Part shown: in pieces, positions 26,836-38,231 of the stretch
Position numbering within the stretch: the stretch's first letter is position 1
How the letters are laid out: every line of letters starts with the position of its first letter
Source: Akkermansiaceae bacterium
GTDB lineage: Bacteria > Verrucomicrobiota > Verrucomicrobiia > Verrucomicrobiales > Akkermansiaceae
NCBI GenBank assembly: GCA_947491475.1
Contig: CANLKN010000026.1
Coordinates: 1 to 39,921 of the forward strand
Direction of reading: 5' to 3'
Length of the DNA: 39,921 bases
Translations under genes and position numbers: made by a program
The notes under the pieces: model-generated
The model's input: only the letters and a program-made list of their open reading frames with translations
The model's database searches: none
What the model was told of the DNA's origin: nothing

Positions 26836-29266
26836 GGCAGACGAGAAGCAAAGCAACCGCAGGAAGGGCCGTGAGCGGCGTTTCTACAAGCGCAAAGGCT
26901 TGTGGCTCACGCTCCTCGTATTTGCCGTGGTGGCTGGCGGGGCAGGCTGGATCGTGGTGGAAAAGAAAACCCGCGAATACCGCGGCAGGGCGGCTGCTTA
27001 TGATCTGGATCACATCAATGAACTGGAAATTCCCAGCCTGATCGTGGACCGCAACGGCAAGGAGATCGGCCGGATTTTCGTGCAGAACCGCAGTGTGATT
27101 TCCATCGGCGAGGTTCCTGAAATTTTCATAGATGCCTTGCGCGCGGGAGAGGACCAGCGGTTTCTGACCCACGATGGGGTGGATTACATCGGCATTGTGC
27201 GGGCGGCTTATCTGAACTGGAAGGCGAACGAGAGGACCCAGGGTGCGAGCACGATCACGCAGCAACTCGCGCGCAATGCGTATGATCTGGAGGGTGAGCG
27301 CCGGAAAAACAACGAGACCGGCATTCAGCGCAAGCTGGTAGAGGCTTTTCTCGCGCAGCGCATCGAGAAGCGGTATTCGAAAAGGGAGATCCTCGAGTTT
27401 TACCTCAACCGGATTTATTTCGGCAGCGGCTACTATGGCATTCGTTCCGCGTCGCTCGGCTACTTCGGCAAGGAGCCGCGCGATCTGAATGCGCTGGAAA
27501 GCGCGTCGATTGTCGGTGCGATCAAGAACCCGACGAAATTTTCGCCCATCAACAATCCGGCGGCGAACCGCGCGTCGCGCAACCTGGTGCTGGGCCGGAT
27601 GGTGGATCTGGGTGTGATCAGCCGGCGGGAGAGCCGTGAGTTGATGGATGCGCCGTTGAAACTCAATCCCAACCCCCTGCGCCGCGGGACCACGCACCTT
27701 TACGAGCGGATTGCGGATGCGGTGAACGATACGCTGGGCGAGGACGCACTGGCAGCCGGTGGTTTCACCATTCACACCACGATCCTGGCGGAAGCGCAGG
27801 AAGCTGCGGAAAAATCCTTGTTGGACAGCCTGGAACGTGCCGAAGCCCACCCTGGATACCGTCGGCAGAAGCAGCGTGATTACCGCAGGGACAGCGAGAA
27901 ACCCGCCGATTACCTGCAAGGAGCGGTGTTGATGGTGGACCACGAGACGGGCGAGGTGCTGGCGCATGTGGGCGGGCGTGATTACGCGCAGGTGCCTTAT
28001 GATTTCATCGAGCTGGGCAAGCGCCCGCTGGGAACCGCGTTTTTCCCATTCATTTTCGCGGCGGGCCTGGAGCACGGTTTTACGCCCGCTTCCATGGTGG
28101 AGGACGAGCCTATGGACAACCGCTCGGTGATGGTGGGCGGCCGCGAGGGGATTCTGGGCGAATGGGGCATGGAGGTGGAATCACCGGTGTATCAGGGCAA
28201 TATCATGGTGCGCACCGCGCTGGAACATTCCAAGATCGCGGCTACCGTGCGCTTCACTGATCAAATAGGACTGCAAAAGGTGATCGACAAGGCGGTGGAC
28301 TTTGGATTCCCGCTGCAAAATGCCGAGATACTGAGGCGCGTGGCGGTGGGCTTCGAGGAAGTATCCATGAAGCAGGCGGTGCGGGCGATCAGCGCGTTTT
28401 CCTCCGGCGGCCGGCTCGGTCCGCTGAAATTGGCATATCTCGACCGGGTGGAAAGCCCGGGCGGACGAATCGTTTACCGGCGCCAGCGGGAGATTCCGGC
28501 GCGGCCGCAGGTGGTTGATGAAGCCACCGCCTGGCAGGTCCACAGCATGCTGGCCGGCTCGCTTTACCGCGGAAGCTCAAAGGGTGTGCTGGATGGTCTG
28601 TTGGAAAAACCATTCCATGGCGCAGGCAAAGGCGGCTCCACCCATGACTTCGGCGATTGCTGGTTCCTAGGCTACAACAAGCGCATCTCCTGCGGCGTGT
28701 GGACTGGTTTTCTATCATCTAACAACGAAGCGATCTATCCCGGCGCCTTCAGTCGGGATCTGGCGATGCCAGTGTGGCAGGCGGCGATGAATGCGGCGGC
28801 ACCGGCATTCGGCGGCAGTGGAATTTCGCCGCCGGAGAATGTGGTGCAGGTGCCGGTCTGCACGCATTCCGGCCAGCGCTCCACCCAGTTCTGCCAGGGA
28901 TATGTGGAGGATGCGGGCACCGGAGTGGTGCATACCCGCTCGACGGCGGTGAATGAATATTTCCGCCGTGGCACCGAGCAGTTGGCTTACTGCAATATGC
29001 ATTCGGGAGCCAGCCCGGATGTGTCCAATCCGGAGATGTCAATTCTCAACCTGCCGGCGCTCGACGCAGTGCCGGTCCGGCCGACGTCTCCGGTGTTGCT
29101 GGGTGACGATCCCTACCACACCGAGCTGCCGAGCTACGTCGCCACCGCCAGTCAGAGCGGATTGGTGCGGCGCCGCACCAACGTGCTCGACAGCCTGGAT
29201 CTCGGGAATATTGAGGAATCCATTCCGCTGAGGCGGCCGCAGCGGCTTGAAATTTCCGACGAGTGA
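26834..29266 (+). CDS. Class A PBP-like glycosyltransferase with an inactive transpeptidase domain
   Basis: 810 residues. A basic N-terminus is followed by one membrane anchor (LWLTLLVFAVVAGGAGWIVV). The glycosyltransferase is intact: GEDQRFLTHDGVD (Glu106) and GASTITQQLARN. The transpeptidase fold is full length, but the SxxK motif reads GTAFFPF (Thr401 and Phe404 replace Ser and Lys), SxN reads SKI (Ser466, Ile468) and KTG reads KGG (Lys599). The nucleophile is absent, so crosslinking and normal penicillin binding are not expected. The tail has a Cys-containing region (CTHSGQRSTQFC). It shares a CATG start with the methyltransferase gene. Confidence 0.92.
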   Translation: MADEKQSNRRKGRERRFYKRKGLWLTLLVFAVVAGGAGWIVVEKKTREYRGRAAAYDLDHINELEIPSLIVDRNGKEIGRIFVQNRSVISIGEVPEIFIDALRAGEDQRFLTHDGVDYIGIVRAAYLNWKANERTQGASTITQQLARNAYDLEGERRKNNETGIQRKLVEAFLAQRIEKRYSKREILEFYLNRIYFGSGYYGIRSASLGYFGKEPRDLNALESASIVGAIKNPTKFSPINNPAANRASRNLVLGRMVDLGVISRRESRELMDAPLKLNPNPLRRGTTHLYERIADAVNDTLGEDALAAGGFTIHTTILAEAQEAAEKSLLDSLERAEAHPGYRRQKQRDYRRDSEKPADYLQGAVLMVDHETGEVLAHVGGRDYAQVPYDFIELGKRPLGTAFFPFIFAAGLEHGFTPASMVEDEPMDNRSVMVGGREGILGEWGMEVESPVYQGNIMVRTALEHSKIAATVRFTDQIGLQKVIDKAVDFGFPLQNAEILRRVAVGFEEVSMKQAVRAISAFSSGGRLGPLKLAYLDRVESPGGRIVYRRQREIPARPQVVDEATAWQVHSMLAGSLYRGSSKGVLDGLLEKPFHGAGKGGSTHDFGDCWFLGYNKRISCGVWTGFLSSNNEAIYPGAFSRDLAMPVWQAAMNAAAPAFGGSGISPPENVVQVPVCTHSGQRSTQFCQGYVEDAGTGVVHTRSTAVNEYFRRGTEQLAYCNMHSGASPDVSNPEMSILNLPALDAVPVRPTSPVLLGDDPYHTELPSYVATASQSGLVRRRTNVLDSLDLGNIEESIPLRRPQRLEISDE

Positions 29267-29276
29267 GCGCGGCGCA

Positions 29277-29714
29277 TCAGCGTTTGAGCATCTTGACGTG
29301 TGGAATGGTCACCTCGGTGAATTCACCGCCCTCGGTGGTGTAGCCGAGGCGGTGGTAGAACCCCTCCGCAGAGCGGCGGGCGTGCAGTTCGAACTCGTGG
29401 AACCCCCGGGCGCGCAGTTCCTTTTCGAGCGCTTCCATCAAGCGCCGCCCAAGCCCTTGGCTCTGCAGCGCCGGGCTCACGGCCATCTGCCGGATTTTTG
29501 CTTTCGAGAGAGTGGCCGGCACAGCCACCACGCAAGCGGTGAGAGAACCATCGGCATCGAACAATCCGAAGTGAAGCTGCTCGGCGTCGTTGGAAACATC
29601 CCCGTCCGTGAGCACCAGCCCGAGCGGCCGGCGCAGGACTTCATCGCGCAGCGCAAGTTCCTGAAGGTATTCGGGCGTGCCATGCGCGATCTCTAGGAAA
29701 ACAAGCGGTGTCAT
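29277..29714 (-). CDS. GNAT-family acetyltransferase
   Basis: 145 residues, one GNAT domain. KIRQMAVSPALQSQGLGRRL carries the acetyl-CoA loop (QxxGxG), and GFHEFELHARRSAEGFYHRLGY is the typical C-terminal half. The substrate is unknown; small amines or an N-terminus are usual. It lies 12 bases after the coiled-coil gene in the same direction and probably ends the acs operon. It could then be a protein acetyltransferase acting near acetyl-CoA synthetase, but that is inference. Confidence 0.85.
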   Translation of the reverse strand: MTPLVFLEIAHGTPEYLQELALRDEVLRRPLGLVLTDGDVSNDAEQLHFGLFDADGSLTACVVAVPATLSKAKIRQMAVSPALQSQGLGRRLMEALEKELRARGFHEFELHARRSAEGFYHRLGYTTEGGEFTEVTIPHVKMLKR

Positions 29715-29726
29715 GGCATCGGAAGG

Positions 29727-30608
29727 TCAGGCATTTCCCGCCAGACGGTAGTTGAGTGCCACCGAGCGTCGCAGCGCGCGCATCACCTCGACCAGTCCGT
29801 GGTGTGAAGCGGCCGCCGCCGCGCATGCCGGATTCTGCCGGGTATTGCGGCTGACGTAGCGGCCGATTTCTGCGAAAAGCTGGCGCATCTGGGTATCGAG
29901 CACCCCGCTTTCGGCGCGCAGGATGGAAATTTCCTTGTTGCCCTCGCCAATGGCTTGAAAAGCCAGGGATGCCTGCTCGCGCCTTTGTTGTTTCTCCTCC
30001 CTGAGCTGGGAGTCCACCTCATCCACCTTCTGATCGCCTTCTTCGATCAAGAGACCGATGCGAATGCGCTCTTCTTTGAGGACGGTGAATTTTTCGCGCA
30101 GTTCGGTGAGTTTGTCTTTAATTTGATCGGCCATTTCCTGATTCACCGGCTGATCGCCCGTTTCGGAGGTGAGGACCTCCAGTTTGGTTTTGTAGCCGAC
30201 ATAAGACCTGCGGACTTCGCGGGCGTCGGCCACCACTTGGTCGCGCTGGTAGGCGAGTTTTTCGAGTTCGATCAGCAAAGCCATTCGCTTATCGAACAGT
30301 TCCTGGTTGTTTTCAGGGGCTTTATTGAGGATTTCAGCGCGTTCCTCGTGGGCTTTGTTGAGTTTATTCTGGCACTCTGTGAGCCTGAGGCGCACTTCGT
30401 CGTTTTGCTTCACCAGCTTGCGCAGGTTCCAATATTCCACCGATAGGGCTTCGATATTTTCCACCTTTTCCCAGATGGCGGCACCGAGCTGGGCTTCGGC
30501 TTCGCGCAGCAAGTGCATTTCGCTAGCGGCCTCCCCCATGCGCTGGGCCTTGCGGACATATCCGAAGGCCATCGCGATGCGTGCGAAAAGATAGTGGGAT
30601 GATGTCAT
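29727..30608 (-). CDS. Coiled-coil protein of unknown function
   Basis: 293 residues, almost entirely helical, with heptad-like charged stretches from about 55 to 240 (for example KLNKAHEERAEILNKA and EKFTVLKEERIRIGLLIEEG). No signal peptide, membrane segment or known domain is seen. The last 50 residues are Ala/Arg-rich. It starts eight bases after the acs stop codon and is followed by a GNAT gene, so it is co-transcribed with acs. The leader before the ATG is CTCCCCC, with no Shine-Dalgarno. Confidence 0.75.
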   Translation of the reverse strand: MTSSHYLFARIAMAFGYVRKAQRMGEAASEMHLLREAEAQLGAAIWEKVENIEALSVEYWNLRKLVKQNDEVRLRLTECQNKLNKAHEERAEILNKAPENNQELFDKRMALLIELEKLAYQRDQVVADAREVRRSYVGYKTKLEVLTSETGDQPVNQEMADQIKDKLTELREKFTVLKEERIRIGLLIEEGDQKVDEVDSQLREEKQQRREQASLAFQAIGEGNKEISILRAESGVLDTQMRQLFAEIGRYVSRNTRQNPACAAAAASHHGLVEVMRALRRSVALNYRLAGNA

Positions 30609-30616
30609 GGGGGAGA

Positions 30617-32575
<1,959 letters not shown>

Positions 32576-32933
32576 GGAATGGGGAAATTTCGTGGCGTCA
32601 TGCGGTCATGCCCGCAGCGTGGGCGGGAATCTAGGGGGCGTTCCGGCTTGCGGCAAGTCACAAGAATGATCTTGGAATGGCGAAGCGGGGACTGGCAGTT
32701 TCAGGATCTGGCATCCGGAATGGCCATCATAATGGTGCCGCATTTCAACAAAACGAGCTTGATGACGCTCCCGCTCTCGCCCTTTGATGATTCATCCCAA
32801 GATTGTTGCGTTACCAATATCCCGTAGCGGTTTATTATCTGATAGCCCGCGGGGATGGTGGCAAGGCGGTTTTCGAAACTGACAAAAACCTGAATTTCCT
32901 CCGCTCCACATCGTCTGATAAAGAGTGCCACCC
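32576..32933. other. Divergent intergenic region between acs and a secreted protein gene
   Basis: Bases up to about 32755 are shared with the 2110-2378 remnant and belong to acs control. The rest (32756-32933) has no recognised element. A near-palindrome TGGCATCCGGAATGGCCA (32708-32725) lies in the conserved part and is a candidate operator. Confidence 0.4.
32628..32656 (-). promoter_or_regulatory. Putative acs promoter
   Basis: On the minus strand TTGCCG (32656-32651) and TAGATT (32633-32628) are 17 bases apart. The same elements survive at 2209-2237 in the acs remnant. A further conserved block upstream (CATTCCAAGATCATTC and a TTTTGTTGAAATGCG element near 32738-32752) may bind a regulator. 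Confidence 0.5.
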
Positions 32934-33800
32934 ATGAAGCCACATCTCCGCTCAGTCGCCGCGTCCGCCGTCCTATGGATTGCTTTTGTTCCCGCAAACG
33001 CTCAACTGGCGGGCACCTACGAGCCCTTCACCCATCAGGCCAATGCCGAATCATGGCTCGTTTACGATTACGCGGATGGAGAATTCTACACACCTTTATG
33101 GGACTCCGCAGGAGACGGGCGGAATCCCGATATCCACTTCACCTTCGCCGGCACCAACGCACTCGTTTTTTATGCGGACGAGTTTTCATCCGGAGGCGCA
33201 TTCGTGGGCGATCTCGCGGCCGCTGGTGTCGATGCGATCAGCTGCGATATCTTTGTCGAGAACATCGATTCGTTCGATGTCGGGGAATTCTTCCTGTTTT
33301 CCGCCACCAACAACCGGTATTATGTCAGTGAATTCATCATACCTCAAGCCAGCGGGTGGGACACGGCTTACGCTTCGCTGACCGAGGATACCTGGTATGT
33401 CCTTGATAATGGTGCTTATGTTCCGGTCCAACTCACCGGGGAGATCCTGAGCGAGATCACCGCGATTGGCATTACGTTTTATCCATTGGATGTGCCCGAG
33501 GCGGATGGCAAATCCGTAGGCATCGACAACTTCACCTTTTATGGCGCGCTCGTTCTCCCCGAAATCACCCCCACCGCGGCAGGCGGCTTGTTTCAGCTCA
33601 GCTTCGACCGCCGCCCCGGCATTGGCTACTCGATTCAATCCTCGCCAGATTTGGCCACATGGACATTGGTGCCGGGCGAGGAATTCATCACCGGCAATGC
33701 ACCTTACACAATGACCAAGCCGGTCGGGGCTGCTTCGCAATTCTTCAAGGTGGGAATTGAGGATTTCTTCACGCCCGTGCCGGAAGTCAGCGCTCCTTGA
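32934..33800 (+). CDS. Secreted beta-rich protein of unknown function
   Basis: 288 residues from ATG 32934. A signal peptide (HLRSVAASAVLWIAFVPANA) is followed by a beta-sandwich-like domain of about 170 residues rich in aromatic and acidic residues, ending DGKSVGIDNFTFYG, like carbohydrate-binding or concanavalin-type modules. The C-terminal 70 residues (FQLSFDRRPGIGYSIQSSPD, LATWTLVPG) match a small module that often ends secreted Verrucomicrobiota proteins. No catalytic motif is seen. It is divergent from acs. Confidence 0.7.
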   Translation: MKPHLRSVAASAVLWIAFVPANAQLAGTYEPFTHQANAESWLVYDYADGEFYTPLWDSAGDGRNPDIHFTFAGTNALVFYADEFSSGGAFVGDLAAAGVDAISCDIFVENIDSFDVGEFFLFSATNNRYYVSEFIIPQASGWDTAYASLTEDTWYVLDNGAYVPVQLTGEILSEITAIGITFYPLDVPEADGKSVGIDNFTFYGALVLPEITPTAAGGLFQLSFDRRPGIGYSIQSSPDLATWTLVPGEEFITGNAPYTMTKPVGAASQFFKVGIEDFFTPVPEVSAP

Positions 33801-33889
33801 TCTGCCCGCACAGCTGAGTAACAAACAGAAATGGAGTACCGCATGCACGATCTCTCGGAGTTTATGAAAACGCTGCTGCAACGCTTAAC

Positions 33890-33922
33890 AAATTAAAAGA
33901 GCCAGAAATAAAAAGAAAGTGC
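33890..33922 (+). repeat. 33-bp repeat, copy 2
   Basis: Same AT-rich 33-mer as at 2043-2075 (28 of 33 identical, same orientation). It lies 90 bases after a gene end, at the left border of a stretch that holds only fragments and repeats, and so may mark the end of a mobile or decayed element. Confidence 0.6.
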
Positions 33923-34433
33923 GTCATCCCTTCTCGTTCCAGAAAATCACCTGGAACGCCAATCTCAAATCTCCAATTGCAAATATCCAATCCACTGTCC
34001 TCCTCGTCCCCGCCCCACCGAAACAATCCGCCCGCTCCATGCGTCCCCTCTGGCGCGACCTCATTCTCAAAGTCTAGTCTGCCCTCCGTAGCTTTGGGCG
34101 AAGGATGGGGGAGCCGACCCGCTCCAATGCCCGTGCTGCAAAGCTCCCATGAAACTCGTCGGCACCGTCAAACGCCCCGAGCAGATCGAATACTCGTTGC
34201 TCACCTCAGTGAGCATTTCATAAATTCCGAAGGCTGATTGGTATGGAGTGCGCGTTAGCGTGCTCAATTTTTCCTCCGCCTACGCGGTTTGTGGGAAGGT
34301 ATCATCCAGCTCCCTCGCCCACCGCCGCCTCCTTTCGACATCGAAAAACGCCGAAGGCTTGTAGGTGTTTTGGGCGGAGGCGAAGCCGTAGCCCGAAGGG
34401 TGAGCCCGCCGGGCGGGGCGGGCGAATCAAACC
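33923..34433. other. Repeat-rich stretch without a supported gene
   Basis: Short dispersed-repeat-like motifs are seen: CCTCCGTAGCTTTGGGCGAA at 34084-34103 and, inverted and diverged, GGAGGCGAAGCCGTAGCCCG at 34376-34395. They share CCTTCG and GCTACGG on one strand. A 24-codon frame starts at ATG 34148 (MKLVGTVKRPEQIEYS) but stops soon and may be the head of a lost gene. A GC-rich hairpin (CCCGCC/GGCGGG) lies near 34405-34422. Confidence 0.45.
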
Positions 34434-34625
34434 ATGGAGCCTATCGAGCCACCCTGGCAGGCGATCAAGGAATGGATCCCCGATGACGAACCGAATCTCG
34501 ACTGGTTCAACCGTCCCCGGAATCCATCCGATCCCCAACCAGACTGGTTCGACCAGACGCCAACATGGAAAGCACCTGAAATCCATTTGGACGACGGCCG
34601 CATCTTGGTTCTCGAATCCACCTGA
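34434..34625 (+). CDS. Possible small acidic protein
   Basis: 63 residues with a sensible composition: Trp- and Asp-rich, with DWFNRPRNPSDP and DWFDQTPTW as an internal repeat, ending APEIHLDDGRILVLEST. No family is recognised. Real coding is suggested by composition only; there is no Shine-Dalgarno, and the region around is full of fragments. Confidence 0.4.
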   Translation: MEPIEPPWQAIKEWIPDDEPNLDWFNRPRNPSDPQPDWFDQTPTWKAPEIHLDDGRILVLEST

Positions 34626-34855
34626 CATGCAGGAAGCCCATCGGCAAAAAACCCGCCGCCAAATGAAATCTTGGCAAAGCGGCCCGGAGAGCTACGCTCA
34701 CACCGAATGATTTTACCTCCGAAATCTTCAAACTTGGCCAAATTCCGGCGATCTACGGAGCATTCTTTCTTTCAGTGTTTCAGTTTTGCCCAAACTCCCC
34801 CTTTTCCCCCGCAACCCCCATTTCCTCGCTATCCGGTCCGGCCGCCGGCTCTTTC

Positions 34856-35072
34856 AACGGCCTTCATCGAAAAGCAATTCCTTGGCAACTTGATCGAGGC
34901 GACCAAGGCCACGCTCGACTGGATGCAGAAAATTGCCGAGAACCTCGTGGATGTGGATCCGCTCTTTGTCGAAGAGGTCGCCGGCGACCTGCACCTGCGG
35001 CTCGAGACTCCAGCGCGGGCAATCTTAGGCTGGAAGGAAATCCCGTTCGCACGCATCGGTATCAGCGAATAA
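34856..35072 (+). pseudogene. C-terminal fragment of a beta-helix protein paralog
   Basis: The last 72 codons of a frame that ends ENLVDVDPLFVEEVAGDLHL and GWKEIPFARIGISE. The intact relative at 35079-37990 ends ENLPDADPLFIDEAAGDLRL and GWEEIPFARIGVRE. The body of the protein is missing. It lies just six bases before the start of the relative, so a tandem pair probably lost most of its first member. The open frame upstream to 34671 has no likeness to the family. Confidence 0.8.
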
Positions 35073-35078
35073 CTCATT

Positions 35079-37990
35079 ATGGAATCCTTGCGCTTGGCGC
35101 TCATCCTCGGCCTGGTCGCTGCTGTCGGCGCGCCGCCATCGGCGGCGATGATCGATCGCGACAGCGACGGCCTGTCCGATGTGTGGGCGGCTCTGTATCA
35201 TTTGCAGGCCGGTGCGCTGGCGAAGGCGGACGAGGATGGGGACGGGCTGTCCAACGCGGAGGAGGCACAGGCAGGCACCGATCCGCTCAGCGCGGCGAGC
35301 CGGTTCGCGGCGGCAACGCAGCTTGATGCCGCCGGCAACGTGTTGCTGCGGTGGCGGGGTGGGGGGGCAAGCGCTACACCGTAGAGAGCAGCGTGGATCT
35401 GAAGACGTGGACGGCGCTGCCCGAGGCGCACATCGGCCGAGGCCGGGAGATCGGCGTCGTGGTGCAGCCGGCCGTTCCCGCGCCGGAAGCGCGGGGCTAC
35501 TGGCGAGTCGTCGCGGCCGATGTCGACACCGACGGCGATGGCATGACCAACGCCGAGGAGATAGAGCTCGGCAGCGATCCCACGACCGCCGACGCCAGTC
35601 AAGGCACCCCGCGCATCTACGGTGCCGAGTTCTTCGTGAGTCCGAGCGGCAAGGACACAAATGCCGGCACCAAGGCCGCGCCGTTCCTCTCGCTCGAGAA
35701 GGCGAAGGCGGCGGTGCAGGCGCGGATCAAGGCCGGCATACCCACCGGCGGTATCGCGGTATGGCTGCGCGGCGGCCTCTACGAGCGCACGGTCGGGCTG
35801 ACCTTGGGTTCCCTGGATTCCGGTACGAGCGTGGCGAACTCCGTCGATTGGCGGGGATACCCGGGCGAGGAGGTGCGCCTCGTTGGTGGCCGGCGGTTGC
35901 CCACGAGCGCGTTCACCATGGTGACCAGCGCGTCGCCAGTCTGGCAGCGCCTCGACGAGTCGGTGCGCGGCTTGGTGCTTGAGTGCGACCTGCCCGCGCT
36001 GGGCATCGCCGATTACGGCACATTGCGCGCGCGTGGTTTTGGCCTGGATACGCTCGCCGCACTCGAGTTGTTCATCGGTGCCGAGCCGATGCGGTTGGCG
36101 CGCTGGCCGGATGTCGGAGTAACGCAGATGAGCATCCCGGACCTCGCCGGCGAGATCTTCACGATCTACGGCAGTGCGACACCCGGGGTGGCCGGAACCT
36201 ACACGCGCTACGCGACGCTGGACGGGGTCTCCGCATACCGCCGCGATGCGCTTGTGGACGGGCGGCAGTATTATCTGCGCCGCTATTCCTATGACAGCAC
36301 AACCGGGCGCAATGTGGTGTGGTTTATCACCACTGTGGCAGAGGACCGCTGGCCCTACGGCGCGACCGATCCGATGTGGCAGTGCTGGAGTGCGGAGCCC
36401 GGGGTGTTTACGCCGATGGCGGGTAACACTGGGACGGGCACGCTCTTCGCCCTCGACCCGGCGCGACTGAACAACGGATACGCGCACACGACCACGCCGA
36501 TCACCACCACGAGTTTCGGATACTCCGGCGACCGGCCGTCGCGTTGGCTCCAGGCGCCGGATGCGTGGGTCGACGGGTTCTGGTGCTGGACGTGGGCGGA
36601 GTTCCATCTGCCCGTCACGGGTATCGATACCGCCAACCGCACGCTCTCGGTGCAACACGCGCCGGCGAAATACGGGATCAAACCCGCCACTCCGTGGTAT
36701 GCTTACAACCTGCTTGAGGAGATCACCGAGCCGGGCGAATGGTATCTCGATCGCGCCACCGGACGGCTCTACCTGCGGCCGCCAGCGGGCTTCGGTCCGG
36801 ACTCCGACGTCGTGGTCTCGATGCTCGAGACGTCCTTGCTCAGTCTCGACCATGCGCGGCATGTCGGGTTGCGCGACCTGATCGTCGAGGGCGGGCGTCG
36901 AACGCAAGTGTCGCTGTGGGAATGTAATGACGTGTTGCTCCACAGGCTGGTGTTGCGCAACGCCGGCGGCAGCGCGGTCTCGATGAACGGCTACGCGGAG
37001 ACTGCAGCGACCCGCAATCGAGACAACATACTGCGGCGCTCCAGCATCGCGGGCACCGGGCACACCGCGGTCTGGATCACCGGCGGCGAGCGCAGCTCGA
37101 TCACCCCGGGCGGCAACCGGGTGGAGGACTGCGAGTTGCACGATTACGCGCGTTTTCAGCTCAGCGGGGTATCGGGCGTGAGCCTGCGGGGGTGCGGCCA
37201 AGTTGTGCAACACAACCGCTTCCACCACGCGCCGCGCGAGGCCGTGGCCTTCCGCGGCAATGAGCAACGGATCGAGGCCAACGAGATCCGCGAGGTCTGC
37301 CTGGAGAGCGCGGACAGCGGGGCGATCTATGGCGACGACGATTGGGGCGCGCGTGGCACGATGGTGCGGCACAATCTCATTCGTGATATCCACAACCGCT
37401 TCGGCAGCGACGATGTGCACGGGATCTATCTCGATGAGACGATCGCCGGCGTGAGCGTTGTGGGCAATCTGCTCTATTCGGTCGCCGGATATGGCATCAA
37501 GGTCAACGGCGGGCGCGACCACTCGCTGCGCTGCAATCTGGTCGCCTGCAGCGGCGGGGCGCTCATCGCGGCGGACTGGGGGCTGTATGAGTTGCGCACG
37601 CAGGAGTGGCTGCTGCAGACCCGGCACACCGCGCTGCTCACGGTGGGCTACCGCGCCGAGCCGTGGCTCTCGCGTTACCCGGCCTGTGCGGCGATCCCCG
37701 ACACCTGGGCGGCGGTGAAAGCGGAGGCCGAGACGTGGCTCACGCCCCGGGGGTGCGAATTCGCCGGGAATCTCGTCTGGCAATCGCGCAAGCCGTGGAT
37801 CGACGGCGAGTCCATCGTCCAACGCTACTTCGAACGTGGTGCGGTCGTCGCCACGGAGAACCTGCCCGATGCCGATCCGCTCTTTATCGACGAAGCTGCC
37901 GGCGATCTGCGGCTGCGGCCGGAATCGCCCGCGTTCGCGCTCCCCGGGTGGGAGGAAATCCCCTTCGCCCGCATCGGCGTGCGGGAGTGA
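35079..37990 (+). pseudogene. Secreted Ca-binding / right-handed beta-helix protein, frameshifted at a G7 run
   Basis: Two frames make one gene of about 970 codons. The first (from ATG 35079) has a signal peptide and DRDSDGLSD and DEDGDGLSNAEE calcium-binding repeats. It breaks at seven Gs (35361-35367). The second resumes at GKRYTVESSVDLKTWTALPE, then DVDTDGDGMTNAEEIELGSD, then FFVSPSGKDTNAGTKAAPFL, the usual entry to a parallel beta-helix. Further on come GEWYLDRATGRLYLRPPAG and many N..H.N.I-type coils. The fold is used by polysaccharide lyases, epimerases and GH141-like hydrolases; which one cannot be told. The shift may be a sequencing error, a slippery switch or a true mutation. GC appears high relative to the neighbours. 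Confidence 0.8.
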
Positions 37991-38231
37991 AATGACGACG
38001 GCGGGCGCTCCTTCAGAACGACCCACGCGCACGTGGGTTCGGCGGCGCGTTGCCGAACATTCAATATTCAACATCCAATCTCGAAGGAGAGAAGCGGTGA
38101 TGGGAATTGTGAGACTGCGGGGACTGGTACCGAATGATATCCGTGGCAGGGGGACGAGGGCATCCGCTATCAGGTCATCCGCGCAACTGGGGTTGCGCCG
38201 CCGGGAGAATTCATGCACTTGTGAACGCGTC

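Noticed and set aside
33801-34433. A tRNA, riboswitch or CRISPR array in the gene-free stretch
   Set aside because: No cloverleaf, no regularly spaced repeats and no known riboswitch core could be found by eye.
34671-34855. N-terminal part of the frame that ends in the beta-helix fragment
   Set aside because: It has no likeness to the family and an odd Pro/Phe/Arg composition; only the C-terminal part is supported.
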